The notes under the pieces: model-generated
Database searches by the model: none
Seen by the model: the letters and a program-made list of their open reading frames with translations, nothing else
What the model was told of the DNA's origin: nothing
Made by a program: the position numbers and the translations under genes
Part shown: positions 9,464-18,183 of the stretch, piece by piece
How positions within the stretch are numbered: the stretch's first letter is position 1
Layout of the letters: each line of letters opens with the position of its first letter
DNA from: Gemella haemolysans
Lineage (GTDB): Bacteria > Bacillota > Bacilli > Staphylococcales > Gemellaceae
DNA: 64,000 nt
NCBI RefSeq assembly: GCF_028308085.1
Contig: NZ_JAQMFS010000055.1
Location: 1 to 64,000, forward strand
Direction of reading: 5' to 3'

Positions 9464-10009
9464 ATGTTAAGATATCAAGTACGAGGAGAAAATTTAGAGA
9501 TTACTCAAGCAATTAGAGAGTATGTTGAAAACAAAGTTTCTAAATTAGAAAAATACTTTGCTGACAGTTTAGAAGCAAACGTTTATGCTAATGCTAAAGT
9601 ATACAAAAATAATAAGAAAAAAATTGAAATCACTGTGCCACTTAAAGGTGTAACACTTCGTGCAGAGGAAACTAACGAAGACTTATACGCAGCTGTTGAT
9701 TTAGTTGTAGACAAACTTGAACGTCAAATGAGAAAACACAAAACTAAAATCAATAGAAAAGGACGCGAAAAAGGATTTGTTGAAGAAAATCTTCTTACTA
9801 GCGAGTTAGAAGAAACTGAAGAAACTGCATTAGATTTCGGTAAAGTTAAACAACTTAAAGTAGAATCAATGACTAGAGAAGAAGCTGTATTCCAAATGGA
9901 ACTTCTAGGACACGATTTCTTCGCATTCTTAGACAGCAACACAAATGAAATTTCAGTAGTATACAAACGCCGCGACACTGGATACGGAGTTCTAGAAATT
10001 TCCAAATAA
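9464..10009 (+). CDS. hpf: Ribosome hibernation promoting factor, long form
   Basis: A 181-aa long HPF. The N-terminal S30AE domain (about 1-100: MLRYQVRGENLEITQAIREYV, basic KHKTKINRKGREKG end) binds the 30S decoding centre. The C-terminal domain (about 120-181: VKQLKVESMTREEAVFQMELLGHDFFAFLD) dimerises to join two 70S ribosomes into 100S particles. Start is fixed by SD AAAGGAG nine bases upstream. It is monocistronic, with its own promoter, structured leader and terminator (10030-10062). The family is usually raised in stationary phase or stress. Confidence 0.95.
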   Translation: MLRYQVRGENLEITQAIREYVENKVSKLEKYFADSLEANVYANAKVYKNNKKKIEITVPLKGVTLRAEETNEDLYAAVDLVVDKLERQMRKHKTKINRKGREKGFVEENLLTSELEETEETALDFGKVKQLKVESMTREEAVFQMELLGHDFFAFLDSNTNEISVVYKRRDTGYGVLEISK

Positions 10010-10029
10010 TTAACAATGAGTTTAAACTT

Positions 10030-10062
10030 AATCAACCATCTTCCGTAGGTGGTTGATTTTTC
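10030..10062 (+). terminator. Terminator of hpf
   Basis: Stem AATCAACCA / TGGTTGATT followed by a T-rich run. It lies 20 bases after the hpf stop codon. Confidence 0.8.
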
Positions 10063-10113
10063 TTTGCAAATGCAATAAAATTAAAATAAAGAGAAAAAAT
10101 CAAAATTCTCAGT

Positions 10114-10142
10114 TTCTTTGAACTATTAAATTTATATATAAT
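10114..10142 (+). promoter_or_regulatory. Candidate promoter for the leader RNA and DJ-1 gene
   Basis: TTCTTT (10114-10119), 17-base spacer, TATAAT (10137-10142). The -10 is consensus and the -35 weak. The predicted start near 10149 falls three bases before the paired structure at 10152. Confidence 0.45.
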
Positions 10143-10151
10143 TATGAATTT

Positions 10152-10252
10152 CATGTTCTCTATCGTGGTGGTGACAAAATTGAATTCAATTTTCACATGT
10201 AATCACATAAAAAATTAGTCGGAAGCGTCCTTCGCCACAATAAGATAACATG
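10152..10252 (+). ncRNA. Candidate structured leader RNA upstream of the DJ-1-family gene
   Basis: The ends pair over about 18 positions: CATGTT, then TCT, then GTGG of the left arm (10152-10169) match the complement of CCACAATAAGATAACATG (10235-10252), with two mismatches and one bulge. Inside is a perfect palindromic hairpin AAAATTGAATTCAATTTT flanked by GTGAC and CAC, and a G/C-richer segment near 10220-10235. It starts just past a TATAAT box and ends 52 bases before the gene. I could not match it to a riboswitch class that I know. Confidence 0.4.
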
Positions 10253-10304
10253 AGAAATATTTTATTCTATACACATTACACAAAATACATTAGGAGGATT
10301 TTTA

Positions 10305-10880
10305 ATGACTAAAAAAGTTGCTTTATTCGTTGAAAATGGAAGTGAGGAGCTAGAATTTATCGCACCTCTAGATATATTACGCCGTGCAAATATTCATGTT
10401 GATCTAATTTCTGCCAACAACGAAGATCACATAACAAGCTCACATGATGTGAAAATAATAGTAGATAAAAAAATTAACGATATCGATAACATCCTTGACT
10501 ATGATGCTATAGTAATCCCTGGTGGAATGCCCGGAAGTACACTACTTCGTGACAACGACAAAATAATCGCATTCTACCAAGACATGTATAGCGCTGGAAA
10601 ACTTGTTGCAGCTATCTGTGCAGCACCTATCGTTTTAAGTAGAGCCGGTATACTAGAAGACAAAGAAGTGACTTCTTACCCAGGATTCGATAAAGAAATT
10701 AACTGTAAAACATACAATAACGAAAAAGCAGTAATCGTTGATAAAAATGTAATTACTGCCCAAGGACCAGCTGTCGCAATTTTATTCGGTTACGAAATCG
10801 CTAAATATCTACTTCAGGACGATACCGCACAAAACATTAGCAACGCTATGCTAGTACCAGTATTAAAAAATAACTTATAA
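10305..10880 (+). CDS. DJ-1/PfpI-family protein
   Basis: A 191-aa class I glutamine-amidotransferase-like fold of the DJ-1/YajL branch. The nucleophile-elbow cysteine is in AAICAAP (near residue 106), after the family motif VIPGGMPGS (near 72-80). An acidic residue at GSEELE (near 14) matches the partner Glu of DJ-1 proteins. Members act in carbonyl or oxidative stress as glyoxalases, chaperones or deglycases; which applies here cannot be seen. Strong SD AGGAGG, own promoter and structured leader, and a terminator at 10891 shared with the convergent dehydrogenase. Confidence 0.88.
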   Translation: MTKKVALFVENGSEELEFIAPLDILRRANIHVDLISANNEDHITSSHDVKIIVDKKINDIDNILDYDAIVIPGGMPGSTLLRDNDKIIAFYQDMYSAGKLVAAICAAPIVLSRAGILEDKEVTSYPGFDKEINCKTYNNEKAVIVDKNVITAQGPAVAILFGYEIAKYLLQDDTAQNISNAMLVPVLKNNL

Positions 10881-10890
10881 AACATAAAGA

Positions 10891-10926
10891 TTAAGACCTC
10901 AGATTAAATCATCCGAGGTCTTTTAA
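10891..10926. terminator. Bidirectional terminator
   Basis: Stem AAGACCTC / GAGGTCTT with T-run on the plus side. It lies between the convergent DJ-1 gene and the dehydrogenase gene. Confidence 0.75.
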
Positions 10927-10933
10927 CATTTTA

Positions 10934-12010
10934 TTATTTTGTTAATTCTTCTAATTCTTTCATCGCATTAAATACAACTTCTGGTGTACAAACATCAACT
11001 GCAAGTTTAAATGTTTCTTTTTCACTAGCTGCAAATTCTGCAATTTTCTTCATTTTTTCTTCTACATCTTCAGTTACATTAACACAAGCTAAGTTGTAAG
11101 CTAAGTTATTGTCTTTATAGAATGGAACAAGTTTCTCAACTTCTTCTCTCTTACCTTCAGCAAGTAATTGAACTAAGATACCATATGATACTTTTGTACC
11201 GTGTAACACAGAGTGTGTTTCTTTAACTAAACTCATACCATTATGAACTGCGTGAGCTCCCGCCATACGTCCATAGTGAACACCGAAGCATCCAACACAT
11301 CCTGAGATTGCGAATACTGTGTCTACAGCATTTTTGAAACTTTCTGTTACTTCACCTTTTTCCATAGCTTCTAATGCACCATTAGCATCACGTAAAAGTA
11401 CATCACGAGTGATTTTAGCTGCTTCTAATCCCATTCTTACAAAAGGATCGTTAAATTTATTGTTTCTTTCTACTAAAACTACTGCTTCATACCATTTCGC
11501 TAAAGTATCACCGATACCTGCTACGAAATATTCTTTTGGTGATTCTAATAATAAATCTAAGTCTGCCACACAAGCATATGCAGTACGTTTAAAGTATGCA
11601 ACTTCTCTAAATGTGTGGTCTGGGTGATAAACCGCAGCTACAGGTGCATAAGGTGCACAAGTTGCGATTACAGTTGGTACTGTCATGTACTCAACGTTTA
11701 AGTTTTGTGCTACACCTTTGGCAGTGTCGATAACACGACCTCCACCTACTCCAAGAACTACGTCAACACCTTCTCCAAATTCATCTGCAATACGTTGCAT
11801 ATCTTCATAAGATGCTGATCCATCATATTTTGCTACTCTAAATTCTCTATTTCCTTTATAAAACTTCGTAAACGCCGCGTAAGATTTTTCTCCAGTAACA
11901 ATCAAAGGAGTTTTAAATCCTTCTAATCTATTATCAAGTGCAGACAATGCCCCACTTCCTGAAATATATTCACTTACCCCTGGTCTCGCTACATTTGCTA
12001 ATTCAAACAT
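10934..12010 (-). CDS. Iron-containing alcohol/glycerol dehydrogenase-family oxidoreductase (HcxA/YbdH-like)
   Basis: A 358-aa member of the GldA/iron-alcohol-dehydrogenase superfamily. NAD is bound by GVGGGRVIDTAKG (near residues 87-99). The metal-ligand pattern follows: Asp in GIGDTLAKW (near 167), His in AHAVHNGMS and His in VLHGTKVSYG. Sequence style is nearer the YbdH/HcxA group, which reduces 2-oxo acids to hydroxy acids, than true glycerol dehydrogenase, but this is a judgement by eye. Single gene with SD AGGAGAGATG-type upstream of the start at 12010. Confidence 0.8.
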   Translation of the reverse strand: MFELANVARPGVSEYISGSGALSALDNRLEGFKTPLIVTGEKSYAAFTKFYKGNREFRVAKYDGSASYEDMQRIADEFGEGVDVVLGVGGGRVIDTAKGVAQNLNVEYMTVPTVIATCAPYAPVAAVYHPDHTFREVAYFKRTAYACVADLDLLLESPKEYFVAGIGDTLAKWYEAVVLVERNNKFNDPFVRMGLEAAKITRDVLLRDANGALEAMEKGEVTESFKNAVDTVFAISGCVGCFGVHYGRMAGAHAVHNGMSLVKETHSVLHGTKVSYGILVQLLAEGKREEVEKLVPFYKDNNLAYNLACVNVTEDVEEKMKKIAEFAASEKETFKLAVDVCTPEVVFNAMKELEELTK

Positions 12011-12167
12011 TTTACATCTCTCCTTTGTTGTTAATTTATTTTTGTTTTTTATAATGTAATTATGATTATAACATTTCCGAAAACTAAAATCAATAGTAAG
12101 TTAAAAATATTTTATTTTCTGACAATTAAATTAAAAATTAAAAATCCTTATCTATTTACCCTAAATA

Positions 12168-12231
12168 AAAACAAGGTAACATAGAAGTGTTCCTATTTTA
12201 TCTCTTTTAAAACACTTCTACATTACCTTAA
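12168..12231 (-). terminator. Terminator after the HD-domain gene
   Basis: Long inverted repeat AAGGTAA / TTACCTT extended by AGAAGTGTT / AACACTTCT. On the minus strand it is followed by GTTTTTATTT. Confidence 0.7.
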
Positions 12232-12241
12232 ATTTTTTATT

Positions 12242-13459
12242 TTATCTCGGGAAAAATATAGTCCCCTCTTTTTTAGTCTGACCTTTTGTTATAGATTCAA
12301 CGATAGTACTAGCTTTTTCAAGAGCTACTATCTGTCCATCTAATTTCTCAATTAAAATTTTTCTACCTTTATACGGGCTATAGACACTCGCTTCTATATT
12401 CTCTATCCTTAAATAGTATTGTTCATCATACCCATTCTCACGTAGCATATTTTGTATTTGAGCTAAATTCTCTTCATTATAATCTACATACTCAAAAAGT
12501 TTTCTATTTTGCAATCTTTTCGCTAAATCTGCAGCTATTACATCATCTTTATCTTGGATAAGAGCACAACAGTATAATAACGAATTCTCATCTAATCTGA
12601 AGTACTCTTCTTCACTAACTTCAGCTTTTTCTAAAAATGGAATCAGCACCTTCATATCTTCAAAATAATCTTTATTGTCTTTAAAAATATCTTTCAATCT
12701 ATTAAATAGTTGAATAAACACTGCTTCATAACTTCTAGCTACAGGGTGATAGTAAACTTGCCAGTACATTTGGTACCTCGCCATAATATAATCTTCTACA
12801 CTATGGATACCTGTATGTTTTACTACAATCACCTTCCTACCTTCACTTGTTTTTTTAACACGCATCGTACGCAATATTCTTTCTAAGTCAAATTGTCCAT
12901 AACTCGTAGCTGTAAAGTAAGAATCACGTAGTAGATAATCCATTCTATCAGCGTCGAGTTGCCCAGAAACAATCTGATTCAATATATCATTTTCATGAGT
13001 ATGTTGAATAATAGAAACTATATCTTCAGGCATTTTTTTAGATACTGCTCGTAAAATAGAATTAAGTTCAGTGTCCCCCAATATTATTTTTGCTGTATAT
13101 TCCTCATGACTATGATTAGTTACATGTTCAAAAGCATGAGAAAACGGACCGTGTCCAACATCATGTAATAACCCAGCAAGCATCACACACACTTTTTCAT
13201 ATTCAGTTAACTCAGCGCATAGCGTCTTAACCTCAGTTACCATCCTTCTTACAATTTCATATACCCCTAACGAGTGAGAAAATCTTGAATGTTCGGCTGT
13301 TGGATATACTTGAAAATCTCCCCCTAATTGTCTAATACGACGCAATCTTTGGAATTCTTTACTATCAAGACAATTCCAAATCACTTCATAATGAATATGA
13401 ATATAACTATGTACTGGATCCTTTAATACTTTAGTTTCATCTAATCTTTTTAATTCCAT
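12242..13459 (-). CDS. HD-domain phosphohydrolase (YwfO-like)
   Basis: About 405 aa. An HD metal-dependent phosphohydrolase with HSRFSHSLG (near residue 56) and the HD signature LLHDVGHGPFSH (near 101-112), followed by conserved QLDADRMDYLLRDS. This matches the YwfO/dGTPase-like family of Bacilli, which hydrolyses nucleotide triphosphates. An upstream in-frame ATG exists at 13477, but the purine-rich AGGGGGAATAGGG lies just before the ATG at 13459, so that start is chosen. Monocistronic, ending at the hairpin 12168-12231. The in vivo substrate is unknown. Confidence 0.82.
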   Translation of the reverse strand: MELKRLDETKVLKDPVHSYIHIHYEVIWNCLDSKEFQRLRRIRQLGGDFQVYPTAEHSRFSHSLGVYEIVRRMVTEVKTLCAELTEYEKVCVMLAGLLHDVGHGPFSHAFEHVTNHSHEEYTAKIILGDTELNSILRAVSKKMPEDIVSIIQHTHENDILNQIVSGQLDADRMDYLLRDSYFTATSYGQFDLERILRTMRVKKTSEGRKVIVVKHTGIHSVEDYIMARYQMYWQVYYHPVARSYEAVFIQLFNRLKDIFKDNKDYFEDMKVLIPFLEKAEVSEEEYFRLDENSLLYCCALIQDKDDVIAADLAKRLQNRKLFEYVDYNEENLAQIQNMLRENGYDEQYYLRIENIEASVYSPYKGRKILIEKLDGQIVALEKASTIVESITKGQTKKEGTIFFPR

Positions 13460-13521
13460 CCCTATTCCCCCTATCATAACCGATAATTTTTACTATATTT
13501 CTCTCTTATTATATCAAAGCA

Positions 13522-13552
13522 CAAAAAAAAGACAAGCCTAAGCTCATCTTTT
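13522..13552 (-). terminator. Terminator of the rpsF-ssb-rpsR operon
   Basis: Minus-strand stem AAGATGAGC / GCTTGTCTT (nine pairs including two G-U) followed by T8. It lies a dozen bases after the rpsR stop. Confidence 0.8.
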
Positions 13553-13564
13553 TCACTCTTATTC

Positions 13565-13813
13565 TTATTTTTCGTCTACTACGTATGGTAAAAGTGCCAT
13601 GTGTCTAGCTCTTTTAATTGCTGTAGTTAACATTCTTTGGTACTTAGCTGAAGTACCTGTTACACGACGTGGTAAGATTTTTCCACGTTCAGAAATGAAT
13701 TTTTTAAGTAATTCTACATCTTTGTAGTCGATAAATTCTACGTTATTTTTAGTGAAATAACATACTTTTTTACGACGACGCATGTTGTTACGACGATTGT
13801 TATTTACTGCCAT
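13565..13813 (-). CDS. rpsR: Ribosomal protein S18
   Basis: An 82-aa S18 of the 30S platform, with the basic start [17 protein letters not shown] and the conserved core [12 protein letters not shown] followed by [13 protein letters not shown]. The length is usual. Third gene of the rpsF-ssb-rpsR operon, 23 bases after ssb, with SD AGGAGG. S18 binds 16S rRNA as a dimer with S6, which is encoded by the first gene. Confidence 0.98.
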   Translation of the reverse strand: MAVNNNRRNNMRRRKKVCYFTKNNVEFIDYKDVELLKKFISERGKILPRRVTGTSAKYQRMLTTAIKRARHMALLPYVVDEK

Positions 13814-13836
13814 TGTGCATGTCCTCCTATGTAATT

Positions 13837-14406
13837 TTAGTCTTCTTTAAACGGATTTACTACATCCTGCATGAAGTCATCATCTAGATTACTTGGGAAG
13901 TTTTCCCCAAAGTCAGAGAATGATGAACTATCATTAATAAAATCTTGCATAGCTGAATTAGCTTGTCCAAAGTTTTGATTAGTATTGTTGTTATAATAAT
14001 TTTGATTATTATTATACGCTGGTTGTGATTGAGGTTGATTAAAACTCATAGAGTCAAAACCATTGTTTTGTCTGCTATGTGAGCTATTTTTTGATTCAAG
14101 GAATTGAACAGTTTCCGCTACTACTTCAGTAACATAAACTGTGTTTCCATCTTTACCTTGATAATTTCTCGTCTGTATTCTACCTTCAACAGAAATCAGA
14201 CTACCACGTCCTAAAAAACGTGCCATATTTTCTGCTTGCTTTCTAAAAGCTACACAGTTAATAAAGTCTGCTTGTCTTTGACCATTTTGGTCAGTGAATG
14301 TTCTGTTTACAGCTACTGAGAAATAAAGCATTGGAATATTCGAACTAGAATATCTCAATTCTGGATCTTTAGTTAATCTACCTACTAATACTACACGATT
14401 TACCAT
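13837..14406 (-). CDS. ssb: Single-stranded DNA-binding protein
   Basis: A 189-aa replicative SSB. The OB-fold spans about 1-106 ([20 protein letters not shown] to [13 protein letters not shown]), followed by a long Asn/Gln-rich linker. The acidic C-terminal tip is unusual. Most bacterial SSBs end in D-D-D-x-P-F, but here the protein reads [15 protein letters not shown], so the Pro-Phe pair sits three residues from the end. This tip recruits partners such as RecO, PriA and RecQ. Position between rpsF and rpsR is the standard Firmicute arrangement. Confidence 0.96.
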   Translation of the reverse strand: MVNRVVLVGRLTKDPELRYSSSNIPMLYFSVAVNRTFTDQNGQRQADFINCVAFRKQAENMARFLGRGSLISVEGRIQTRNYQGKDGNTVYVTEVVAETVQFLESKNSSHSRQNNGFDSMSFNQPQSQPAYNNNQNYYNNNTNQNFGQANSAMQDFINDSSSFSDFGENFPSNLDDDFMQDVVNPFKED

Positions 14407-14419
14407 AGTATTTCACCCC

Positions 14420-14707
14420 TTATTTTTCTAATCTTACTACCATGTGACGGATGATGTCATCGCTAATTTTTGCTAAACGATCGAATTCTTTTGTAGACGC
14501 ATCTGTTGCTGAAGTTAATTCTACTACATAGTAGTAAGCATCACTGAAGTCTTCGATTTCATAAGCTAGGCGTTTTTTACCTAAATCTTTAACTTCTACT
14601 GCTTCTGCACCTTCTGAAAGAATATTTACGAATCTATCAACCACAGCTTTTTTAGCTTCTTCATCGATACGTGGTTGAACAGCAAACATTACTTCATATT
14701 TTCTCAT
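14420..14707 (-). CDS. rpsF: Ribosomal protein S6
   Basis: A 95-aa S6 with the family start [12 protein letters not shown] and [21 protein letters not shown]. It binds 16S rRNA with S18. First gene of the operon, 13 bases before ssb. Its leader (14708-14780) can fold into two adjacent hairpins (AGTAAT/ATTACT and TTACT/AGTAA). Many Firmicutes have an S6-S18 binding site in this leader for autoregulation; whether this one does is inference. Confidence 0.97.
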   Translation of the reverse strand: MRKYEVMFAVQPRIDEEAKKAVVDRFVNILSEGAEAVEVKDLGKKRLAYEIEDFSDAYYYVVELTSATDASTKEFDRLAKISDDIIRHMVVRLEK

Positions 14708-14786
14708 GTGTGTGTTACCTCCTTTTGGTCTTTGCGACTCTCTAGATTACTAAAGAGTAAGGAGTAATAAAATTACTCTAGCGATT

Positions 14787-14815
14787 ATTATATCAATTCT
14801 AAAAATAAAAATCAA
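14787..14815 (-). promoter_or_regulatory. sigma-A promoter of rpsF-ssb-rpsR
   Basis: On the minus strand TTGATT (14810-14815), 17-base spacer, TATAAT (14787-14792). This gives a leader of about 70 bases. Confidence 0.7.
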
Positions 14816-15435
14816 CTAATAACTGTGTATTTTTTAAATATTTTTTAATTTAATCATCGTTAATAAATATAAGGAGATCATAAATATAATTCATATTAAA
14901 TAATTACTGAAAAAATTACATTCTATCTCCCTCTCCTACTTAATTACCTCTTAGTTAGACTACGATAAATATACTTGTTATTTTTTTCTTCTATTATAAT
15001 ACACAAACCCATTGTTCTTTAATCGATAGCCATTATCAACAATAGGAATTTTATTTTTAACATTATATTTAACTATCCAAAATAATAACACTCTCTATAA
15101 TCTGTTATATATCAATTATTTTATATAATGTAAAATAATATTGAAAACAACTATTATCAAAGTGATTTATTTATATAACAGAAATATATTGTTGAATTTA
15201 AAAATGTGTGAATCATTAATTTGTACGTTCAAATTTTATATGAAAATATATATTTTATCTAGGTTTTTAGTTATATAACAGATGTTTACAACGACTGATT
15301 CTAGGTGTAAAATATAAATGTAAACAAATAAGAGGTGTTTATAACAAAAATTAAATGATAATTATCCACTATTATACTTTACAGATATTCTCATTATTTC
15401 TGTTATAAATTCCTGAATTAAAAGGAGTAAAAATC
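14816..15435 (+). promoter_or_regulatory. Long AT-rich control region of adhE with four TATAACAGA motifs
   Basis: About 600 bases without a gene upstream of adhE. The 9-mer TATAACAGA or its complement occurs at 15101-15109 (reverse), 15174-15182 (forward), 15274-15282 (forward) and 15399-15407 (reverse); the two forward copies share TTATATAACAGA. A TGTTTACA / TGTAAACA inverted pair lies at 15283-15290 and 15319-15326. Such a long region fits redox-controlled expression of adhE, but no canonical Rex palindrome is visible. SD AAAGGAG precedes the start codon. Confidence 0.5.
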
Positions 15436-18078
15436 ATGTCTAAAGAAAAATTACAAACTGTAGATCCAGTTGAAGAAGTAAATACGTTAGTATCAAAAGC
15501 ATTAGTTGCTTTAGATGAATTCAAAAAGATCGAAGATCAAGAGAAAATTGATGCAATAGTTCAAGCAGCAGCAGTTGCAGCTCTTGAAGCACACGGACCG
15601 TTAGCAGTTGCAGCTGTTGAAGAAACTGGTCGTGGTGTTGTTGAAGACAAAGCGATTAAAAATCTTTATGCATGTGAATACATTGTAAACTACATGCGCG
15701 ATCTTAAAACTGTTGGAGTAATCGACAAAGATGACGTTGATGGACTTACAGCAATAGCTGAACCAGTTGGTGTTGTTTGTGGTGTTGTACCAACAACTAA
15801 CCCAACATCAACAACAGTATTCAAATCTCTAATCTGTTTAAAAACTCGTAACCCAATAGTTTTCAGTTTCCACCCATCTGCAAATGAGTGTTCTAAACAA
15901 GCAGCTCGCATCGTTCGTGATGCAGCAGTTAAAGCAGGGGCTCCTGAAAACTGTATCCAATTCATCGAAAAACCATCTATGGAAGGAACACACGCTTTGA
16001 TGAACCACGATGGTGTAGCTACAATCCTTGCTACTGGTGGTAACGCAATGGTTCGCGCAGCTTACTCTTGCGGTAAACCTGCTCTAGGTGTTGGTGCTGG
16101 TAACGTACCTGCTTATGTACACAAAGAAGCTAAACTTAAACAAGCTGTTAACGACATCGTATTAAGTAAAGCATTCGATAATGGTATGATTTGTGCCAGT
16201 GAACAAGCTGCAATCGTTGATAAAGAATTATACGATGAATTCGTTAAACTTATGAAATCTCACAGAGTACACTTCGTAACTAAAGAAGAAAAAGCTAAAT
16301 TAGAAAACTTATTATTCGGTGTTGAAGCAAACTCTGAAAACTGTGCCGGAGCTAAATTAAACTCTGTAATCGTTGGTAAACCAGCTACAGAAATCGCTAA
16401 ACTAGCTGGATTCGAGGTTCCTAAAGGAACAGTAATCTTAGCTGCTGAATGTAGTGAAGTTGGTGTTAAAGAACCACTTACTCGTGAAAAACTATCTCCA
16501 GTATTAGCTGTATTAAAATCTAGTAGCACAAAAGATGGTATTGAAAAAGCTAGACAAATGGTTGAATTCAACGGTCTAGGACACACTGCAGCAATCCACA
16601 CTCAAAACGAAGAAGTTGCTGAAGAATTTGGTAAAGTAGTTCGTGCTTGTCGTGTAGTTTGGAACTCACCTTCTACATTCGGAGGAATCGGGGATGTTTA
16701 CAACGCATTTATCCCATCTCTAACTCTTGGATGTGGTAGCTATGGACGTAACTCAGTATCTGGTAACGTAAATGCTGTTAACTTACTAAACATCAAATTA
16801 ATCGGACGTAGAAACAACAACATGCAATGGTTCAAATTACCTCCAAAAGTTTACTTCGAACCAAACGCTATCAAATACTTAAGTGAAATGGAGGGTTTAG
16901 AGAGAGTAATGATCGTAACTGACGAATCAATGGTTAAACTTGGTTTCGCAGGACGTATCATCGATCAATTAAACCGTCGTAAAAATAAAGTTCAATACGA
17001 AGTATTCGCTGGAGTAGAACCTAACCCTGATATCACAACTGTAAGACGTGGATTAGATATCATGAACACATTCAAACCTAACGCTATCGTAGCACTAGGT
17101 GGTGGTTCTCCAATGGACGCAGCTAAAATCATGTGGTTATTCTACGAAAGACCAGATGCAGACTTCACTGAATTAGTTCAAAAATTCGCAGATATCAGAA
17201 AACGTACTGTAAAATTCCCTCACTTAGGACAAAAAGCTAAATTCATCGCTGTTCCAACAACTTCTGGTACAGGTAGTGAAGTTACACCATTCGCAGTAAT
17301 CTCTGATAAAGAAAATGATAAAAAATATCCGTTAGCTGACTATGCTATCACTCCACACGTAGCAATCGTTGACCCAGTACTAGTTCAAACAGTACCAGCT
17401 AGACCAACAGCTTCAACAGGTATGGACGTATTAACACACGCAACAGAAGCATATACTTCTATCCTTGCTAACGATTATACTGATGGATTAGCACTTCGTG
17501 CAATCAAACTTGTATTCGAAAACTTAGAAAAATCTGTTAAAGAATTTGACAAAGATGCTAGAGAAAAAATGCACAATGCTTCTTGCTTAGCTGGTATGGC
17601 TTTCGCAAATGCATTCTTAGGAATTTCTCACTCAATGGCCCACAAAATCGGTGGTAAATTCCACACTATCCACGGTGAAACTAACGCAACATTATTACCA
17701 TATGTAATCAAATACAATGGTACTCGTCCTGGTAAAGTATCTCTATGGCCTAAATACGAACACTATCAAGCTGATGAAAGATTCCAAGACATCGCTCGTA
17801 TGCTAGGACTAAAAGCTGATACTCCTGAACAAGCAGTTGATTCTTATGCTCAAGCAGTATTCGAACTTGGTAAACGTGTAGGAACTCCAATGTGCTTCAG
17901 AGATCATGGTGTTGACTACGAAGCATTCAAAGCAGCTCTACCTACTTTAGCAATGGATGCTTACGAAGACCAATGTACTCCAGCCAACCCAAGATTAGCT
18001 CTAATCAAAGATATGGAAGGTATCATGGAAGCAGCTTGGTTCGGATTTGATGAGAAAAAATTCGTAGAAAATCAATAA
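15436..18078 (+). CDS. adhE: Bifunctional aldehyde-alcohol dehydrogenase
   Basis: An 880-aa AdhE that turns acetyl-CoA into acetaldehyde and then ethanol, regenerating NAD+ in fermentation; the family forms helical spirosomes. The N-terminal CoA-acylating aldehyde dehydrogenase domain (1 to about 440) has catalytic Cys in NGMICASEQ (near 251). A linker leads to the iron alcohol dehydrogenase domain (about 465-870) with ALGGGSPMDAAK for NAD binding and iron ligands in GMDVLTHATEAY, ISHSMAHKIGG and FHTIHGETNA. Full length for the family. Monocistronic, ending at the hairpin at 18148. Confidence 0.97.
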   Translation: MSKEKLQTVDPVEEVNTLVSKALVALDEFKKIEDQEKIDAIVQAAAVAALEAHGPLAVAAVEETGRGVVEDKAIKNLYACEYIVNYMRDLKTVGVIDKDDVDGLTAIAEPVGVVCGVVPTTNPTSTTVFKSLICLKTRNPIVFSFHPSANECSKQAARIVRDAAVKAGAPENCIQFIEKPSMEGTHALMNHDGVATILATGGNAMVRAAYSCGKPALGVGAGNVPAYVHKEAKLKQAVNDIVLSKAFDNGMICASEQAAIVDKELYDEFVKLMKSHRVHFVTKEEKAKLENLLFGVEANSENCAGAKLNSVIVGKPATEIAKLAGFEVPKGTVILAAECSEVGVKEPLTREKLSPVLAVLKSSSTKDGIEKARQMVEFNGLGHTAAIHTQNEEVAEEFGKVVRACRVVWNSPSTFGGIGDVYNAFIPSLTLGCGSYGRNSVSGNVNAVNLLNIKLIGRRNNNMQWFKLPPKVYFEPNAIKYLSEMEGLERVMIVTDESMVKLGFAGRIIDQLNRRKNKVQYEVFAGVEPNPDITTVRRGLDIMNTFKPNAIVALGGGSPMDAAKIMWLFYERPDADFTELVQKFADIRKRTVKFPHLGQKAKFIAVPTTSGTGSEVTPFAVISDKENDKKYPLADYAITPHVAIVDPVLVQTVPARPTASTGMDVLTHATEAYTSILANDYTDGLALRAIKLVFENLEKSVKEFDKDAREKMHNASCLAGMAFANAFLGISHSMAHKIGGKFHTIHGETNATLLPYVIKYNGTRPGKVSLWPKYEHYQADERFQDIARMLGLKADTPEQAVDSYAQAVFELGKRVGTPMCFRDHGVDYEAFKAALPTLAMDAYEDQCTPANPRLALIKDMEGIMEAAWFGFDEKKFVENQ

Positions 18079-18147
18079 GCTATTCATTCATAATCTCAGA
18101 ACATTAAACTCATACTTCTTTTCATCCATGAAGTAATGAATAGAAGC

Positions 18148-18183
18148 ATCCCCTTAGACAAAATCTAAGGGGATTGTTTTTTA
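18148..18183. terminator. Bidirectional terminator of adhE and the MFS gene
   Basis: Stem ATCCCCTTAGA / TCTAAGGGGAT with loop CAAAA, followed by TTGTTTTTT. Confidence 0.85.

Noticed and set aside
10152-10252. SRP RNA, 6S RNA or raiA-motif RNA
   Set aside because: The conserved SRP loop (GGAAG...GGAAGCAGCC) is absent, the size is too short for 6S, and the raiA motif lies upstream of hpf genes, not downstream.
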